Assembly: GCF_040436345.1 (NCBI RefSeq)
Contig: NC_133215.1
Location: 20,095,306 to 20,159,305, forward strand
Reading direction: 5' to 3'
Length of the DNA: 64,000 bases
From: Pagrus major
Taxonomy: Eukaryota > Chordata > Actinopteri > Spariformes > Sparidae
Shown here: piece by piece, positions 11,825 to 22,690 of the stretch
Layout: each line of letters opens with the position of its first letter
Numbering within the stretch: position 1 is the stretch's first letter
Notes under the pieces: model-generated
The model's input: the letters and a program-made list of their open reading frames with translations, nothing else
What the model was told of the DNA's origin: nothing
Database searches by the model: none
Made by a program: the position numbers and the translations under genes

Positions 11825-12350
11825 TTAAAAGGAATAGTATACTTTTTGGGAGATATGGAGAATAAGTATGGAGCTAGAACCAAGGAACATAAAAAAGGAA
11901 GGGTTATTACATCACGAATCTTGCTTTGGGGCCAGACTGTGGTGCCAGCTGTACTGAAGTCAATGGAGAAAAACATTAAAACCCAACATATCTATGACTT
12001 CTGATGAAGAAATGCCTTCAAGTGTGAAGTGTGATCTTTCATTTTCGTAGATATGTTGGGTTTTAATGTGCTTCTCCATGCATTTCCCATTGACCTCAAT
12101 ACAACCGGCATCAAGACTAGCATGTTACTACTTTATACACAATTAGCCTTTTAACATTTGTGTACAGATTAAACATACCAGGTACAATATGTTCATTAGT
12201 GGCTTTACAGGTGTTAGTGGGTTTATTTATTTAGCTTTGGACAAAGCCAGGCTAGCTGTTTTCCCCTTTCTTGGACTATGCTAAGCTAAGCTAATTGTCT
12301 CCTGGCTCCTTATCACCAGAAAGTTGAGCTGTCCACCCCTAAGTAAGAAA
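11825..12350. repeat. Diverged interspersed repeat with internal foldback
   Basis: The opening (GGAATAGTATACTTTTTGGG) and the later AGCCAGGCTAGCTG followed by GCTAAGCTAAGCTAAT are hallmarks of a repeat that I recognise from many teleost genomes. A foldback (arms about 11950-11998 and 12045-12104) sits in the middle and may be a separate insertion. No coding capacity. Confidence 0.55.
11950..12104. repeat. Inverted repeat, about 49-bp arms
   Basis: The left arm includes CATTAAAACCCAACATATCT and the right arm AGATATGTTGGGTTTTAATG, with a further matching outer part (GACTTCA versus TGACCTC) interrupted by about 9 inserted bases in the right arm. A loop of roughly 46 bases separates the arms. 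Confidence 0.8.
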
Positions 12351-14648
12351 CAAGGATATGCACAGTCCCTTCAATAGGTCTGTCTTTTGTTTAACAAACA
12401 CTTATCTGCGCAAACATATTAACACTGTCAGTAACGTTATACACTTAGCTAGCTTTTAAGCTATCGCTAAATGCCCAATGTTAGCATTAGCAGAGGTTTA
12501 CTGACCAATACACAAAATTCAGCATCAAACTCGTCGTTTTACTCACCAAGAGCTGTCTCCAGTGGTGGAACAGTAAAGCAACGGTAATATTAAAGCTTCT
12601 GTAAGCGTTGTTGTCATTGTAGCAACCCCTCCCTCCTCTCTACGTCACCACACTTACACAACTCCTTTCTTTTTTTTGAATTGAGGGCAGACTGGACGCT
12701 ACCATGTCACTCTATCGCCTCTTGAGCTACGAGGTGGTATTACAAAACAGGACTACTACACTGGGACTAGCTTCTTAACAAGCTAACTTCAGGACACATT
12801 TTGTCAGTACAATGCAAAGACGTCTTTGACTTACTGTAACGTCAAAACTGAGAGAGAAAAATCTTAATTGATTGTTTTCATTCTCAAACAAACTAAATAA
12901 ACTCTCTTCATTTTCGTTACTAAATAAACTGAATAAACAAACTGACCTTAAAAATCATCAATTTCATACTGTTTTACTTTGTTTTTATTTGGCGGACCCT
13001 GCCACTTTTCCAGCTTGTTCTGGGGACCTTATTTTCCTCTGAGTCTCCTTCTCTTTTAAACAAAAAATCTTACATGTAGTTCCTCCAAAACAGTTCTTTT
13101 GGTTTCTTACTGGGTCAACCAAAAAAAATTTAATAAAATCCTGCCTTGGAACGGGAAGAAAAGAAGGTTGCTGTTGGATTGTAACACTTTGACTCCCTAT
13201 TCAGTCTTGTAAGCACAACCCTGTTTCTGTTTAGTACATCTTGTAAAATTTAAATCTTTGACAGCACTCACAAAAAAAAGTTAATTCAAAGCATTACCGC
13301 ATCACATACTTGCCAGAATCAAAGCTGCAGAATTCAGCAAAAAAGCCCAGATCTGAGCTGTGCTGTTGGCGCGTTTGGCATTCTGCTATCTGTTATGTTT
13401 TGTTACCCATAAATCATTTCAGCTTCTCTCCTATTCACACAGTTGTACAATCAGATGTTTAATCAGATCAGCAGCACATATTGCAGCTCCTTACTGTTCG
13501 TACTGCCTTGCCTACAGATGCCTGAAATGACGACACATTAAGATAAATGGTGAAGATAAAAATTCCAAAAGCTCATAATGATTTTTCATTTGGACTTTTA
13601 TATTAGAAAAGCATTAAAAATTTAAAAAATATTGTATGTAAAGCTCCATGTATGATCTCTGATAGCCTGTTTTGTTTTGAACGACACTCTTCTTTCACTG
13701 AGCCTATTAGTGGAAGTCAACACTCTGATGTCATTCAAGCTCTGCAACCAATTACGTGCGGTCCAGAGAAATTCAAATGCAGTAACTTAATGTCTTCCTG
13801 GGTTTCAGAGCCTCCACGTCTATGTGTCAGTCACCCGTCTCTTTGTCCCCCACCACCATCACAACCAACTCCCCTCCTCCAGAAACCACATTTCCAAGCT
13901 GCTTGTTCCACTGCAAGCAATTAGATGTGAGGTCACGAGCGCACCGGCAGCTGGGTCCTGTTTCAGTGTGCCGCGGTGCAAGTTCAGAGCAGGTTTTAGT
14001 AAATGGGGTACCATGAGTACGTCAGCAGACTGTACACAGATACAAACCAGCTGGCCCCTTCAGCTAATTTACTCCACGGTGAAAAGTGAAAGAAAAGCGA
14101 AGGGAATTTTAATTTTATTTGAAAAGTGCTCTAAATGTGAACTGAGCGATCGTAGCAACAGAATAATCACTTCGGCCTACATACTTACATGTATAGGCAT
14201 GTACGCACACACTCACGCACCCACTGGGGAGTGGGGTAAATTCTTCCAAAGCCATGTTTAACTCCTCATTTTTCAGGCAACTCTGCTCATTGCCCTCAAG
14301 GTTTAGTGGATCAGAAATAGACCCAGCTGACAGCCAGAGGGGACAGAAGAAATCTCCAGAGTCACAAAGTTCCCAGTCAAAAAAATATGAAATAATAATT
14401 CTCTTGAAAATAATAATTCCCCTTTGTTGGAAGTCAGTCACTTTCTCATGTTTTCAACCGTGTCCCAATGAGACTCGACTGCTGATTAAACAGTTTTCAT
14501 TTGATCACGAACCAGAACTGCTGAAGGGAGCGAGTTGCTTTGCGGTTTATGTTCAGACAAATCCAAATCGTGCAGTCGCAATCAAAGCTGTCGAATCAGC
14601 TCAGCAGAGGGGTTTCAAATCAAGCAGTGGTCCTGGGGCTTACTTGCC
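12351..14648. other. Gene-free spacer
   Basis: AT-rich unique sequence with no splice-bounded exon that I can defend. The open frame at 13824-14261 is not supported by composition or domain content. Confidence 0.5.
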
Positions 14649-15243
14649 TTAAAGGGTAACCACCAATTATATACATTAAAGTGTGTTTACAGGTCTTGGA
14701 GAGTGCTGCTGCATATGTTAAAACGGTAGTATAAAGCCTTTTGTTCCACGCATTCTTCCTCCTTTAACATCCATAATGAAAATCTTTTATTTATTCTCCC
14801 ATGAATAAGTCATAACATGCTACACAAGTTTTTAAAAATGGCGGTAATAATCGGTTTCAGTCTGTCCTTGGTCACAATAACGTCACCCCCAGTCCGTGAT
14901 GTTCTTTGTTCTAGACAAGCAAATTGTTGGTTCCACTCTGGAGCTGGTTTTCCTGGCTGACAGCCAGTTATCAGGCTGTCGAAACACAAAGAACTGCTTC
15001 CAGAGAAGGCACTGGCTCTGAACCAGCACCATAAACCGCCACGGTCGCAACTAGCACCGGCCGAAAACCAGACCCTGGTTAGCTCAGGTTGAAAGGGGGT
15101 GATATCATTGGAGGCAATGTATCACATTACATGCAGCTTCCTCTGGACCCAGAAAAGGCTTTATTCTACTCTTTTCACATATGTACTAGTACTCCCCAAG
15201 ACCTGTAAACACACTTCTAAAAATTGGTGGAGTTACCCTTTAA
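14649..15243. mobile_element. Non-autonomous TTAA-flanked foldback transposon
   Basis: An element of 587 bp (14653-15239) is bounded on both sides by TTAA. It starts AGGGTAACCACCAATT and ends with the near reverse complement AATTGGTGGAGTTACCCT. The terminal inverted repeats extend about 90 bases (roughly 14653-14745 against 15150-15239) and share AAGTGTGTTTACAGGTCTTG. There is no transposase. A TTAA target duplication is typical of the piggyBac and Kolobok superfamilies, and I cannot choose between them. A solitary copy of the right end is present at 7588-7707. Confidence 0.85.
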
Positions 15244-17211
15244 CCAAATATCCTCGCTCTGAGATTACTCGTCAGTCCCACAAACTCTTTGGCAGGTCTG
15301 TTGTAAGCTTTGCAAAAAACCCACAGAACTTGTAAAGTCTAGTCAAGATGCCAAAGTTTCCAAAGATACCAAATGAGCCCGGATGAATTACAGGGGAATG
15401 TGTACAAAGTGATGCAGAATTTTTCCATTTGACGTAAGAATATCTTCAATCAACGTAATGTAACTGTGCCTTTAGTGATGTGCTGGAACAAGCATGTCCA
15501 ATATGTTTATGTGATATCATCTAACTCTTAACGAATTTTCCAGCTATTCCAGGGAAATTTTGACAGAATGAGAGTAAAACAGCCAGTGTTGTGTCTGCAC
15601 ATAGTTCTGTGTCAGGACCAATCAGCACTGTGGGACTTCAGAGATCAGCAGGTCACTGTGAGTTTCAGCTCCATGTCTTATTTTGGTGTTTTGTTTGGGT
15701 GCATTTCAGGAGGGAGGGTATTTTAGTTTTCCCAGTGACTGATAGGCCTCGTTTGTTTACGGAAGCACAATTATACGAGCGACTGGGCAGCATACTGGTC
15801 CCAAATGAGTCCCTGTGGGCCCCCTAATGGCCACGCTATAACTGCTGAGGTGTGGTGAAAGAGCAGCTAGTGTCTTTGCTAGCTGCTATAAACTATTTTA
15901 CTGTTCACTAACACTGTAGACACTGTGCAGGGCCTGTGTTTGCAACATCCTCCATGTTTAATGTTAGGATTGAGAGGAATTCATAGAGGAAGAGGTCTTT
16001 TTGGAAGCTGGAGGCGATGGATTTCACAAGCTTCCTGATGTGCCTCTGACATTCCCACTGGGACTTGTCATTTGGGACCTTTCCCCGTTCCCCCCCCCCT
16101 AAAAGGTAGGATGCCAAGAGCAATTAAGAGGGATAGGAGAGCAGAAGAGGGAAGAGGGAGGACCGGTTCAAAAGAAAGTCACTTTGAAGGAGAGAGGAAG
16201 AGAGAGCTGGACAGAGACACCAACAAAGAGGACGATAAACAGATTTAAACATTATCCAGTTGCATATGACTTTTTTCCGGCCTCGCACATTAAACAGCTT
16301 TAATGAAAACATGGAATAGAGCCGTGAGTGCTTCTCTCAGTGAACAGCCAGGAATATGCCAGTGCCTGAAGAGAAATGGCACTCTTCTTTTAAACTTGTT
16401 TAGACTAGAGAGCAAAGGATCCTCCGTAATTCCTCACGCTGTCATCTAGTGTCTTTTCTTCTTCTATAAGCTAAACCTTCCTCCCTCCGTGATTGTGGGC
16501 TCCGACGTGAAATGCGTCCTCTTGCACATCTGTGCTTATGTTTGGACAGGAAAACATAAAATCCCTTGTAGCACTGAGGTGATTGGTCAAGGAAAACCAA
16601 TGTGCTGCATCAGCATTTAATTACCTCAGAAAAGATACACAGTGTACAGTCACTTACAGTAAATCCATGGGTTTTGGTGCGTTTGACTGTAAATCAATCT
16701 AGTCTGTATTTATATGTTCTGCAGCAGGGTACTGTATGTATGACTGCCAGCTGAGAGGAACCTCAAGACAGATGGTTTGGATGGGAAATGGACTGCGATG
16801 CATCCTTGTGATGAGATACGGTATTATGGTAACGTTCAGTAGGAGTGTGTGAACTCATCTGGACATGCTGGAGGAATACTTCCCCACCACAGTGGAGTGG
16901 GGGTTGTTTGTTTACTGTTTAGTCCACTATTCTGCACGTCCGTTCTCACCCACGCCTCCCTCCCACGTTCTCTCTTTCTGTTCCTCGACTTCTTCTTCTT
17001 CCCACAGCTCAGCTCGGTTCTTGAGTCCCTCTCTTACTTTCCAGCTTATTTCCCCCTTTAGATTGCTCTTGCCTTTATTCTTTGCACCTATGGTCATTCT
17101 CTTGACTCAGCGTGCTCTTGAATGCTCATGTCAGCATCAACACTAAGATTATGTCTTATACAAGCCCAAGTATACTTCCAACAAAGTGCTTGTTGAATGG
17201 CTGAACAACGT
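15244..17211. other. Gene-free spacer
   Basis: No gene or nameable repeat seen. There is a short purine-rich stretch near 16120-16210. Confidence 0.5.
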
Positions 17212-17327
17212 ATGGACTGCTTTTGAGAGACATTGCCTGAAAGTGCAAAAACTGCTTTCATTCAGACATGATTAGACGTCAGGTCATACAAAGTAGCTCA
17301 TTTGAAGCATAACTCTGCCTCTCCTCC
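17212..17327 (+). repeat. Direct duplication, first copy (116 bp)
   Basis: This segment is repeated at 17895-18010 in the same orientation and at the same length, with about five single-base differences by eye. The copies begin ATGGACTGC and end CTGCCTCTCCTCC. It is non-coding. Confidence 0.9.
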
Positions 17328-17894
17328 CTGTCTTGCTCTATAACTTGCGACATTGTGGTCCAGAGCCTCTTTCCGTTCATTTGTAAATATCTCTTGCAGA
17401 CAGAAAAGTCAAAGGGATTTGGAGTGGGCAGCATTGCTATCAGAAAGGATAGCAACTGAATAATGTGTCAAAATCTACTCAGACTAAATGCAGTCAGTCA
17501 GGAACTGAAACCTAAGGACAAAACACGAGAGGACATACAGAGAAAGTCTGATAACTCTGTCAAAATCATCCTGAAAAAAGGGGAAAAAGTTTATAAGACG
17601 TTATTTTCCCATGATTATTCTGTCTCTGTCCAGCTCAGTGCAAAATTATGCTTGTTGGTAAGATTTGGATGGAGACTAACGGAAACAGAATACAGATGGT
17701 GATCGAATCCAGGACAGCTGACAATTTCATGCCCATTTGTGGACGACTCTATTTGGGTATCTATGCTACACAGAACAAAACAAGCTAGAGGCAACATAAC
17801 GTCACTAAATGCTATCATCATACTTGTCTGTCTCATTCAAATGCTGCTCAAAAAAATGGCTCAAAACACATTAATTCACAGGCTCCCAATCACA

Positions 17895-18010
17895 ATGGAC
17901 TGCTTTTGAGAGACATTGCCTGAAAGTGCAAAAACTGCTTTCATTCAGACATGATTAGACGCCAGGACATACAAAGTAGTTCAATTGAAGCATGACTCTG
18001 CCTCTCCTCC
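17895..18010 (+). repeat. Direct duplication, second copy (116 bp)
   Basis: Second copy of the segment at 17212-17327, 683 bases further on. The flanks do not match, so only this piece was copied, or an intervening repeat boundary coincides with its ends. Confidence 0.9.
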
Positions 18011-19254
18011 CAATCTACTATTACTCTTTCAAAACTTACATGGCATGCCAACGGGACATGGAAGAGGGAGCATAGCAGATTACATCTTCAGGCCATGTTT
18101 GTGTATTTTTCCAATTGGGACTGCTTGTTTATTTTGGTTCTTGCTCAAGCGCTGCCTAATTGTAGATGTGATGGCTCTAAAGTAGTTTATAAAGATACAC
18201 ACTTCACCACCAGTGACCTCAAAGATCTCTACAGGAAATGGAAGGGTGGGAGGTTTTCTGTGATACCTTTTGCCCACTTAGGAGCATGTGTATGTGTATT
18301 TGTGTTAAGGTATGTTTTCTGTGTGTGTGGCTGTAACGCTGCCCCAGGCCAGAGAGGCAAGTAGGGTCATGATCCTCCAAAAAAATATTCTCAAGAAACA
18401 AAGTTCAGCAACTTTATCTTTCAAATTTGACCTCTGACTCTAAGTGGTGATTCCTGAGAGCTTGTTTTCATTCTTTACATTTACCTCATTCTCTCTCGAG
18501 CGCCCCGCCCGATCCTGTTAAACCCTTCATCCACTTCTCAGGTCACGCCGACTTTTTGTTTCTAGATGTGACCACTTGTTTTCCTCAGCGACCCTCTGTT
18601 TTGGCTCTTAAGGGCGGCATTAACGTCAATTTACACAATTAAAGGAGAATGCGTGAAGAGTTAGCACGTTGCTGCTCTCCAGCCAAATATGTAATTGAGC
18701 TAATAGCAGCTGTTCGAGCCGGATCTCATAACGCATTCACATGTTCCATTAGGAGCTGCTCTCAAGAGCCAGCGGTGGAGTGACTGGCTCCAGATGTTTT
18801 CCGTGGCGCTGAAAAAAAAGCCTCACAGGATACAACATAGGAGATGAGGAGATGTGTTTTCTGTCAAAAGAGAAGGATGAGAATCGTCCCCGGTGACTTT
18901 AAATACCCTAAAAGGGGCTCTATTTTTACCAGCTCAGGACCTATCGGGCTGCATTTAATCAGGCAGTGTCACTGTGCCAAATCCTCCTGAGTAATCACCT
19001 CCTGTGAGCTGTCCAAATGATAACACCTTCATGATTCTGTTATTATATTTTGGTTCTGGGAAACTGAGCACACTGTGGTCCCGGTTGAGTCACGTTTGCG
19101 TTGGAGGGATGTAAACAGCTCTGGGTGGTAGTTCGAGAACAGGGCTGACCAAGAGACACTTGTAATGTTTCTGCTCAAGCTTTTTGTAAAATTCATGTTT
19201 GTCTGTAAGTGTTTGTGTGTGATTGTCTCATAACCATGTCCAACGGTGATTTCA
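18011..19254. other. Spacer with a possible conserved non-coding segment
   Basis: The section 18600-18800 is less AT-rich, free of recognisable repeats, and carries several developmental-type motifs close together: TAATTGAGCTAAT (homeodomain-like) and CAGCTG (E-box). This is suggestive of an enhancer only. It needs cross-species comparison. Confidence 0.25.
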
Positions 19255-20370
19255 TCAAATGTACCACCCCAGTCGCCAGAATAAAATGTTGGCAGTTGAC
19301 ATTTGGCAAACCATGTTATGTTGAAATTACTTTATGTTGCAACATTATGTTTCTTTAGGTTCAACAAAAAACTCTTGGCTAATGTCAGGAAAAGATCATG
19401 TTGGAGCTTGAAATACCCGTTTTGGATGTCACAAACACGACTAGTCCCAACTTCTTGTCAAAAATAGTAGCTTTTTGTGCCATAAACACGGCTGGATATT
19501 GCCCTGGGTTATTCTGTGGTGTCACGCTTACAAATAATGAAATGTAGTCACGAAGTGGGATACATGCTTGTCAGCCTTCTCACTTGTAAGAACCCATGTA
19601 ACTTTTCAGAGAGGTGCTGGGGTTGATCAATATCAGACAACCAATCATATATTAAATTGAACAGGGCTCATCACACTTAACTAAGACAATGGAGGAGACG
19701 CTTGTTCTGGCTGTTCTGTTGGAGCAGATCCTCTAGACACTGAATATTGATGGTGAGTGTTGTACTTTTATCACCCTACACGTTGTAAGCTTGTTATCAG
19801 CTGTGTGGTCAGCCCTCTGTGACCATGGCTATTGTCCATTTCTGTCAGCACAGTGCTTCATTCCAGCGCTCCCGAGTGCACCGCCTGCGCTATTCTGCCC
19901 GGAAGAAACATTAACTGGACCCTAACTCCTAACTCCACCATCATCCCCTCCACCTTTCAATATGACAGTCAGGTCATGGACATGTAATGTGAATGTGATA
20001 TGACACTTATTGTAGAAATGTCTATATGGTATGCAGGCCTGTGACACATATAAATCTGAACGTATCAGTGGTTTGCCAAAATTTTATCCTCATGACTTGG
20101 TTGCCAAAGCACTGGATACTTCTAAAGAGGCATTTTCCAGCTGTTTTTGGTGACAGCAGCAGGTAAGTCAAAACATAATCTTTTCCTAATATTAACCAAG
20201 TGGTTTTTGTGCCTAAATCTAAACAGAGCACAATCACAGCATTGTCACAGCGTTAAATTGAAAATTGGACATAAAGAAACAAAGTTGCTTCATAAAGAAA
20301 GTTTCAACATATCTGCAGTTTGCAGAAACACACATTGACATCATTTACTCTGATTGGGTTGAATGTACAA
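19255..20370 (+). repeat. Interspersed repeat, copy 2 of the family at 10270-10860
   Basis: The opening CCCAGTCGCCAGAATAAAATG and the later AACCAAGTGGTTTTTGTGCCT parallel the first copy. The middle block near 19980-20090 (TGTGATATGACACTT, ATCAGTGGTTTGCC) recurs near 38290-38380. The copy is interrupted by unrelated sequence between about 19400 and 19970. Confidence 0.6.
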
Positions 20371-21924
20371 GTTTTCACAGATTTTGCAGAGTGACTGGCT
20401 TCTGATCAGCAGCATGTTAACTACTGTTCTGATTCTGCTGCCGGTAAACTTTTCCAGGCCAGACAGCTGTGTTCTCAAGGGAAAGTTATACTCGTCACTG
20501 CTCTCCTAAGGCAGTTCATGTAGAATCAAGCTCTATTACTTTTCTCTCATGACTCAGGATTTCTCTTTTCCAACATTGTTAACTCAGTGATTCTTCAGCC
20601 AAGCTGGAGATGATTATTCATGCACATCACTTCACATCACTTGATTGTTCATAAGTAATCAGTAGTCATGGTGTAATGCAGCTGCTGACCCTCGTAAGTT
20701 TTAGTAAAGGCTCTTATTATAATTATTTTAACATCTTTACACTGAGAAAGGTTCAGAATTCAAGTTTATCAAGCTCAACTGTTTACATCAGTGAATTACT
20801 GGAATCTGCGGATCACTGAAATCCTCTAATCAGGACTTGTTGGTTATGCCCTAGGCCAAAAACAAACAATGATTGCACATTTTTGAAGTGAGTTGTGCTG
20901 GACTGAAGCTCTGGGGACTTTGTTGGCACCTTTAAAAAGCAGCTCAGGCCGGCCTTTGTTTAGTTTTTTCCATTTTTACACTAGATATATATTGCTGTTT
21001 ATATCATATTGTTTAACTTCCTTTTATGCACTTAATATAGTATTTACAGCCCAGTATACCTCGGGATCACATCCATATAGGACGTGGATCATGACTTTCA
21101 ATGGCAAAGTTCTTCACTGGTTAATGCAGGAAGTACAGCAGTGTGTCATTTATGTGAAATGGTGAAAAGTAGGGGTGTGTGGGTTGGATTGGTGAATGTG
21201 TGTGTGTAACATTTTTCTGACTTTCATGCAGGACACTGAACTTTCTGTCTGGTCAAAAACCTGTAATTAATGATTGCCTTTTTATTAGCTGTGACCATGA
21301 TCATTCCCGAACCACAACCAAGTGTTTTGGTTGCCTAACCATAACCAAAACATTGACCACGTACATATTTTATTTGCCATGACCCCAATGATTCCTTAAC
21401 CTTAACTATACAGTACAGCATTTGCCATGCACAAATATTGTAAAAGGCATGAATTCATAAATATTGGCATTGAAAACATTTTGGGACTTTGCAGAATCAG
21501 CCAATGCAGACACAATACGGTCTGTGAGGCTCTTTGCTCCAGAAAAGTTACAATATTCGGAAAATTTGCAAGCAATATGCCATTTCATCATGCTTACATT
21601 TAAAATACAAATATGCTGTAGGACATGACACTATGAATATGTTTGTTTGTGTCTCTATATCCTCATGTCTGTAATTGGCCTTTTAATGGTTTCAGAGAGC
21701 ACTGAAGCCAACAGCACATGAAACAGATCTGTTCTTGTTCTGCATTTTTAGATCGCCTGCATTGTCTTGTTTTGCTTCTTCATCAGGTTTGGTGTCATTA
21801 GTCATGCTGGTTAGCTCAGCCTCAGGGCTGCTGACAGCTCATCAAAATAAGAGACAGGTGGTGAAACAGACATTAACAGTAACTAAAGGGAGGAGAAACA
21901 CTGTTAAACACTATACAAGACCAT
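20371..21924. other. Spacer with a small repeat fragment
   Basis: No gene seen. About 21290-21420 contains a diverged fragment of the 10270/19255 repeat family (ACAACCAAGTGTTTTGGTTGCC). Confidence 0.45.
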
Positions 21925-22035
21925 AGTAAATAAGTAAAGTTTATTTAATACAGCACCTTTCAGGGAAAACGTCACAAAGTGCTTATCAAGTACAACATCA
22001 GATCATAAAGCAAAAAAAGTTAAAGTACACAAGTG
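21925..22035. repeat. Retroelement-type repeat fragment
   Basis: The pattern AAGTTTATTTAATACAGCAC, then TCACAAAGTGCTTATCAAG, is a diverged copy of a widespread fish repeat ending, normally read as TTTATTTATATAGCAC followed by CAAAGTGCTTTAC. Recognition is from memory of the family. No coding part is present. Confidence 0.5.
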
Positions 22036-22374
22036 ATTAAGCTAAATTAAACCTGTGTGTTATAACTACAACTACAACTACTGCTTTGTTTCCCTCCGTG
22101 CAGATAGACATGCTTTCCATGCAGCTTTTGCTTTTAAAAACAACAACAAAAACACTGGCAGAGTCTTAATATTTCACAGAAATGCTTGAAAGGAAGGAAA
22201 AATACAATAAAAATGTCATCCAAGAGTTGAACTTACAAACAAACTGTTAAACCCATTCATTAATATTTCTCTCGACCCTAAACTGGTTTTGTGGGATACT
22301 CTGTTGGCCAACTGGTCAATATGAACTCTATCAGGGACTGTTAATGGCCATCAAAAACCAGAGGTGCAAGATAT

Positions 22375-22690
22375 ATTCAAATCATTTACTTAGGTCAAAA
22401 TACCATTACCACACTATAAACATACTCCATTAGAAATTATGAGAAGTACTTTATTCAAATCTCCAGTTAAGTGAAAGTGTACGAATATTGTCATTAATAA
22501 TTACTTATTTGTAAGAAATGCTTTAATGCTGTAGTTGGTGAAGGTGGAGCTTTTAACTGTACTTCATAGTGTCAGGCAGTTAAATCTGATATAAGTACAA
22601 TAATTCTCAAAAGTATGAAGTAACATAAAATGGAAATACTCAAACTAAATAGCAGCACTTCAGAAGAGTTTGAAAGTTTCCCTGAATAAG
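22375..22690 (-). mobile_element. hAT-like element fragment, minus orientation
   Basis: Diverged remains of the element at 30787-31710, with GGTGGAGCTTTTAACT and GGAAATACTCAAACTAAATAG matching its parts in reverse. The ends are eroded. Confidence 0.55.
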
